DNA of 9,141 nucleotides from Treponema sp. (lineage in GTDB: Bacteria; Spirochaetota; Spirochaetia; Treponematales; Treponemataceae), in NCBI GenBank assembly GCA_016297805.1, contig JAEDFX010000089.1, positions 1 to 9,141 on the forward strand, given 5' to 3'. Shown here piece after piece: positions 6,351 to 9,141 of this stretch. Under the pieces are notes generated by a model. That model saw only the letters and a list, made by a program, of their open reading frames with translations. It did not search any database and was not told where the DNA came from. Within the stretch, counting starts at the first letter, position 1. The number at the start of each line of letters is the position of its first letter. The translations under genes and the position numbers were made by a program.

Positions 6351-8177
6351 TTACATTTTTTCAAGATAAGGCACAAGAACAAGATTCATAGCGTTCTTGA
6401 TTACCTGTAAAGTACACTGAGCAAGATACAAACGAGCACCTGCCAGCTCCTTGTTTTCTGCATTCACAATCGAACAGTTCTGATAGAACTTGCTGAACAA
6501 TTTTGCTACTTCGTAAACATAAGCCGCAACTCCACTTGGATCAAGATTTTCAGCACCACGCTCTACAATCGCAGGATAATCACCAAGCTGCTTAATCAAA
6601 GCCCATTCATCTTCAGTAGAAAGCATTGCAACTGCCTCATCAGAAGTATTTATTGTAATACCGGCTTCTGCAGCCTTTCCAAGAATTGAATTAATGCGGG
6701 CACCCATATACTGCAAGTAAGGACCTGTATTTCCATTAAAACTTAAGCTTTCTGCAGGATTGAACAACATATCTTTAATTGGTGTTGCCTGAAGCATGTA
6801 ATAATGCAGGGCACCAAGAGCAACCTTTTCGGCAACTTCATCAGCATCGCCAACTTCACCATCACGTCCACGTTCTTTAATTGCTTCAAGAGCATCGGCA
6901 TGAAGTGAATCAACCAGATCATCAGCATCAACAACTGTACCTTCACGGCTCTTCATACGTCCACTTGGAAGATTTACAAGACCGTAGCTAAGATGGAACA
7001 GCTTATCTGCCCAGTCAAAGCCAAGTTTTTTCAGAATATGGAACAAAATCTTAAAGTGATAGTTCTGTTCACTGGCAACAACGTATACAAGCTGATTGAA
7101 TGCCCAGTCTGCATGACGGCTGATTGCAGTACCAATATCCTGTGTAATATAAACAGAAGTACCATCTTTACGAAGAAGAACCTTTTCGTGATTATCTTCA
7201 TCTTTTCCCTTGCCAACAACGTCAGTTACATCAATACGAACTGAACCATCTTCTGCCTTAAAGAATACGCCTTTTTCCAAGCCTTTTAAGATTTCATCCT
7301 TTCCTTTAAGGTAAGTATCGCTTTCAAAGTAATATTTATCAAAGCTGATTCCTGTACGGGCATATGTTTCTTTTACACCGTCAAATGTCCAATCATTCAT
7401 TTTCTGCCATAAAGCACGAACTTCAGGATCTCCTGCTTCCCATTTAATAAGCATTTCTTCTGCCTGTTCTGCAGCTTCTGGATGAGGAACTGAATTAGGA
7501 TCATCCTTTTTTCCCTTCAACCACTGATCAAATTCAACATAACACTGACCTACAAAGTGATCACCTTTCATTCCAAGACATTCCGGTGTATCACCCTTTT
7601 CTTCATGGAACCATTTATAAGCCAGCATAGATTTACAGATGTGAACACCACGGTTATTAATAAGGTCAACTTTACAAACATCAGCACCTGCTGCTTTAAG
7701 AATACGGCTGACTGATTCACCAAGAGCATCATTACGAACATGACCAAGATGAAGAGGCTTATTTGTATTTGGTGAAGAAAATTCAATCATTACCTTGCGG
7801 CCTTCCAGCGGCTTTTTACCCTGCTGATTGAAAGAACCATAATTTTCACCCTGAGCAGCAACAGCAGCAAGAATTGGAGCCGCAGCACCAGCTTTATCAA
7901 GCTTAATATTTACATAAGGGCCTACTGCAAGAACCTGACCAAGAGAACATTCCTTTATCTGTTCAGCAACGCCTGCAGCAATCTGTGGAGGAGCCATACG
8001 GGCAGCCTTTGCAAAAATGAACATTGGAGCACCAAGATCACCCATTTCTGGATTTGGGGCACTCTGAACAACAATTTTATCAACAAGTCCTGCTTCTAAT
8101 TCAATACCTTTTGCCGCAAAGAAATCAGCAACAGCTTTAGAAACTATAGACTTAAATTCAACTTTAGCATCTGCCAT
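6351..8177 (-). CDS. argS: Arginyl-tRNA synthetase
   Basis: This class I synthetase attaches arginine to tRNA-Arg in the cytoplasm. From ATG at 8177 it is 608 residues. An N-terminal additional domain covers about 1-110 (GDLGAPMFIFAKAARM is the family hallmark at about 47-62). The ATP-binding HIGH motif is HLGH (143-146) within SSPNTNKPLHLGH. The KMSKS equivalent is MKSREG (408-413). The DALR anticodon-binding domain fills roughly 490-608 and keeps FNGNTGPYLQYM. The frame stays open to an ATG at 8240, but I reject the 21 extra residues. They are not family-like, the 8240 ATG falls in the -35 box of a good promoter, and AGGAG (8192-8188) lies 10 bases before the ATG at 8177. The gene is monocistronic by its promoter and terminator. 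Confidence 0.96.
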   Translation of the reverse strand: MADAKVEFKSIVSKAVADFFAAKGIELEAGLVDKIVVQSAPNPEMGDLGAPMFIFAKAARMAPPQIAAGVAEQIKECSLGQVLAVGPYVNIKLDKAGAAAPILAAVAAQGENYGSFNQQGKKPLEGRKVMIEFSSPNTNKPLHLGHVRNDALGESVSRILKAAGADVCKVDLINNRGVHICKSMLAYKWFHEEKGDTPECLGMKGDHFVGQCYVEFDQWLKGKKDDPNSVPHPEAAEQAEEMLIKWEAGDPEVRALWQKMNDWTFDGVKETYARTGISFDKYYFESDTYLKGKDEILKGLEKGVFFKAEDGSVRIDVTDVVGKGKDEDNHEKVLLRKDGTSVYITQDIGTAISRHADWAFNQLVYVVASEQNYHFKILFHILKKLGFDWADKLFHLSYGLVNLPSGRMKSREGTVVDADDLVDSLHADALEAIKERGRDGEVGDADEVAEKVALGALHYYMLQATPIKDMLFNPAESLSFNGNTGPYLQYMGARINSILGKAAEAGITINTSDEAVAMLSTEDEWALIKQLGDYPAIVERGAENLDPSGVAAYVYEVAKLFSKFYQNCSIVNAENKELAGARLYLAQCTLQVIKNAMNLVLVPYLEKM

Positions 8178-8211
8178 AAAATAACAACTCCTATACACTA
8201 TGTATTGTGAA

Positions 8212-8240
8212 ATAATATCAATTTTCATGATTTTTAACAA
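8212..8240 (-). promoter_or_regulatory. Sigma-70-type promoter of argS
   Basis: On the minus strand, a -35 of TTGTTA (8240-8235) is separated by 17 bases from a -10 of TATTAT (8217-8212). The predicted start of transcription is near 8205, giving a leader of about 28 bases to the argS ATG at 8177. This placement argues against the longer reading of argS. Confidence 0.7.
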
Positions 8241-8260
8241 CGGAGTAGATTTTTTTACTA

Positions 8261-8289
8261 TTGAGATTATATTTGATTGTATTTATTAT
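8261..8289 (+). promoter_or_regulatory. Sigma-70-type promoter of the lipoprotein gene
   Basis: The -35 TTGAGA (8261-8266) and the -10 TATTAT (8284-8289) are 17 bases apart. Transcription would start near 8296, only about five bases before the ATG at 8301, so the mRNA would be leaderless or nearly so. A second overlapping TATTAT at 8287-8292 has a less favourable 20-base spacing. The promoter is divergent from that of argS, with the two -35 boxes 20 bases apart. Confidence 0.6.
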
Positions 8290-8300
8290 TATAGAAAAAT

Positions 8301-8882
8301 ATGAAAAAACAGTTTTTTTTACTTTCACTTATTTCAGTCTTATCTATTTCACTTCCCGGATGCAGAAACATCAATACCGAGGATGATTATTATTACAAAG
8401 AATATTTAAACGTAAATGGCATTGATATCGAATTATATGGCAAAGGTTATGGCACATATGGACAGCTTTTACCAAAATACTATGAAGGTTCTGTAGATTC
8501 TATATTTGACCCTTCTACAGATTTTTCCTTCATAACCACCAGCAATGACAATTCATCTTCCAGTTATAACGAAATATACATTACACTTACACTGAACAGA
8601 CATATATCAACTTTATCTACAGAATTTGATACAGAAGATTCCACAGTATTATCATCTTTCCGAATCACTTATAAAACACCACAAGACACAGAAAAAGACA
8701 GCGAGCATTCCATTGCTTCCTCATTCAAGAAATCCAGCACCTACAAAGTAGATGCGGACGTTACAACAATGACCCTTTATATCCGTCAGAATAAATATTA
8801 TTCCAGCAGTCACAAAATAGAAGAATTACGCAATAAACTTGCCCATAATAAATTTACAATAAAAAAATTTATTCCTGAATAA
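8301..8882 (+). CDS. Putative lipoprotein of unknown function
   Basis: The 193-residue product starts MKKQFFLLSLISVLSISLPGC: two lysines, a hydrophobic stretch and a lipobox LPGC with the lipidated cysteine at residue 21. Processing by signal peptidase II would leave a membrane-anchored protein of about 173 residues facing the periplasm or cell surface. The mature part opens with an acidic and tyrosine-rich segment (about 25-60), continues with a Ser/Thr-rich middle that looks beta-rich, and ends with a basic tail (NKFTIKKFIPE). I recognise no enzyme motif or known domain. No Shine-Dalgarno is visible before the ATG and the predicted transcript start is about five bases upstream. The gene stands alone, divergent from argS and followed by a tRNA gene with its own promoter. 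Confidence 0.82.
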   Translation: MKKQFFLLSLISVLSISLPGCRNINTEDDYYYKEYLNVNGIDIELYGKGYGTYGQLLPKYYEGSVDSIFDPSTDFSFITTSNDNSSSSYNEIYITLTLNRHISTLSTEFDTEDSTVLSSFRITYKTPQDTEKDSEHSIASSFKKSSTYKVDADVTTMTLYIRQNKYYSSSHKIEELRNKLAHNKFTIKKFIPE

Positions 8883-8908
8883 ATTTTACAAATTTTTTAT
8901 TTTTTTTG
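8864..8908 (+). terminator. Possible AT-only terminator overlapping the lipoprotein stop codon
   Basis: AAAATTTATT (8864-8873) pairs perfectly with AATAAATTTT (8878-8887) around a CCTG loop, and the TAA stop lies inside the second arm. T-rich DNA follows (8891-8908). The stem has no G-C pair, so it would be weak. Base composition alone can produce such a palindrome here. Confidence 0.35.
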
Positions 8909-8918
8909 TATTTTGCTA

Positions 8919-8947
8919 TTGACACTTTTTTTTATAAATTATATATT
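8919..8947 (+). promoter_or_regulatory. Strong promoter of tRNA-Lys
   Basis: A consensus -35 TTGACA (8919-8924) is followed after 17 bases by TATATT (8942-8947), five of six matches to the -10 consensus. Transcription would begin near 8954, about 19 bases before the mature tRNA. The spacer holds a T8 run. Confidence 0.85.
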
Positions 8948-8972
8948 AATCAAGCATTCGCAAGAATGAGTT

Positions 8973-9045
8973 GGGCTACTAGCTCAGTAGGTAGAGCAAC
9001 GCCCTTTTAAGGCGTGGGTCACTGGTTCGAATCCAGTGTAGCTCA
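8973..9045 (+). tRNA. tRNA-Lys (anticodon UUU)
   Basis: A 73-base cloverleaf can be folded by hand. The acceptor arms GGGCTAC (8973-8979) and GTAGCTC (9038-9044) pair with one G-T wobble, and the discriminator is A9045. The D arm is GCTC/GAGC (8982-8997). The anticodon stem ACGCC/GGCGT (8999-9003 and 9011-9015) holds the loop CTTTTAA with anticodon TTT at 9006-9008. The variable loop is five bases, and the T arm is ACTGG-TTCGAAT-CCAGT (9021-9037). CCA is not encoded and must be added after transcription. The gene has its own promoter and terminator. Confidence 0.97.
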
Positions 9046-9051
9046 GTAAAG

Positions 9052-9081
9052 GACTTCTGGTATCAGAAGTCTTTTTTTTTT
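9052..9081 (+). terminator. Intrinsic terminator of tRNA-Lys
   Basis: GACTTCTG (9052-9059) pairs perfectly with CAGAAGTC (9064-9071) around a four-base GTAT loop, followed by ten T (9072-9081). It begins seven bases after the tRNA. Confidence 0.95.
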
Positions 9082-9097
9082 GCTTAAATGCAAATAA

Positions 9098-9125
9098 TAC
9101 AATAACTTAGGTAAGTTTTACCTAA
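9098..9125 (+). promoter_or_regulatory. Putative DtxR/IdeR-family metal-repressor operator with an adjacent -10 box
   Basis: Bases 9107-9125 read TTAGGTAAGTTTTACCTAA, with 8-bp perfect inverted arms (9107-9114 and 9118-9125) around three bases. Against the classical DtxR/IdeR box TTAGGTTAGCCTAACCTAA it matches 15 of 19 positions, including both outer hexamers. A TACAAT at 9098-9103 could be the -10 of a promoter reading right, which would put the transcript start inside the palindrome; its -35 is not clear. A further GAACCTT at the window edge could be part of a second half-site. The regulated gene would lie beyond base 9141. There is no T-run within the window to suggest a terminator. Confidence 0.6.
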
Positions 9126-9141
9126 AATTTTAGTGAACCTT

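Noticed and set aside
8178..8240. N-terminal extension of ArgRS by 21 residues from an ATG at 8240
   Set aside because: The extension is hydrophobic and unlike the family, its ATG falls in the -35 box of a good promoter, and an AGGAG precedes the internal ATG at 8177.
8973..9141. Integration site of a mobile element at the tRNA-Lys gene
   Set aside because: No integrase gene and no repeated copy of the tRNA 3' end is visible; the tRNA is followed by its own terminator and then an operator-like palindrome.

Overview
The window comes from an AT-rich bacterial chromosome. A spirochete of the genus Treponema (rumen/gut type) fits best, judged from the style of the asd, mutS2 and argS products, the AT-rich intergenic DNA and a tRNA gene without an encoded CCA. 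This assignment rests on recognising protein style, not on a search. Most of the window is conserved housekeeping DNA. The less ordinary material lies between the genes and in a small accessory gene pair.

Layout. Bases 1-687 (+) hold the 3' part of asd (aspartate-semialdehyde dehydrogenase), closed by an intrinsic terminator. A 216-bp convergent gap follows and holds a long imperfect palindrome. From 6191 down to 904 everything is on the minus strand. In order of transcription these are a tiny ORF interrupted at a T9 tract (6191-6028), rsgA (ribosome-assembly GTPase, TTG start), a REP-like hairpin, mutS2, a class I SAM-dependent methyltransferase that starts 11 bases after mutS2 ends, and a stand-alone class III nucleotidyl cyclase domain protein. 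Upstream of that block, also on the minus strand, is argS (8177-6351), with its own promoter and a strong terminator at 6305-6341. Divergent from argS is a lipoprotein gene of unknown function (8301-8882, +). It is followed by tRNA-Lys(UUU) with a textbook promoter and terminator. The last 35 bases carry a 19-bp palindrome that closely resembles a DtxR/IdeR-type metal-repressor operator, so a metal-regulated gene probably begins just beyond the window.

How the genes relate. argS and tRNA-Lys serve translation, and rsgA serves 30S maturation. MutS2 acts on branched DNA and/or collided ribosomes, so rsgA-mutS2 can be read as a ribosome/genome maintenance unit, although a hairpin between them may separate or attenuate transcription. 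The methyltransferase and cyclase are placed as the downstream part of the mutS2 transcript; nothing in the sequence shows their substrate or an effector for the cyclic nucleotide.

Points most worth a second look: the DtxR-like operator at the right edge, the T9 frameshift/stop-restart mini-gene upstream of rsgA, the cyclase whose metal and transition-state residues are kept but whose base-selecting residues are neither adenylate- nor guanylate-type, and two palindromic elements that may be dispersed repeats. I found no CRISPR array, transposase, phage gene or recognisable defence island.
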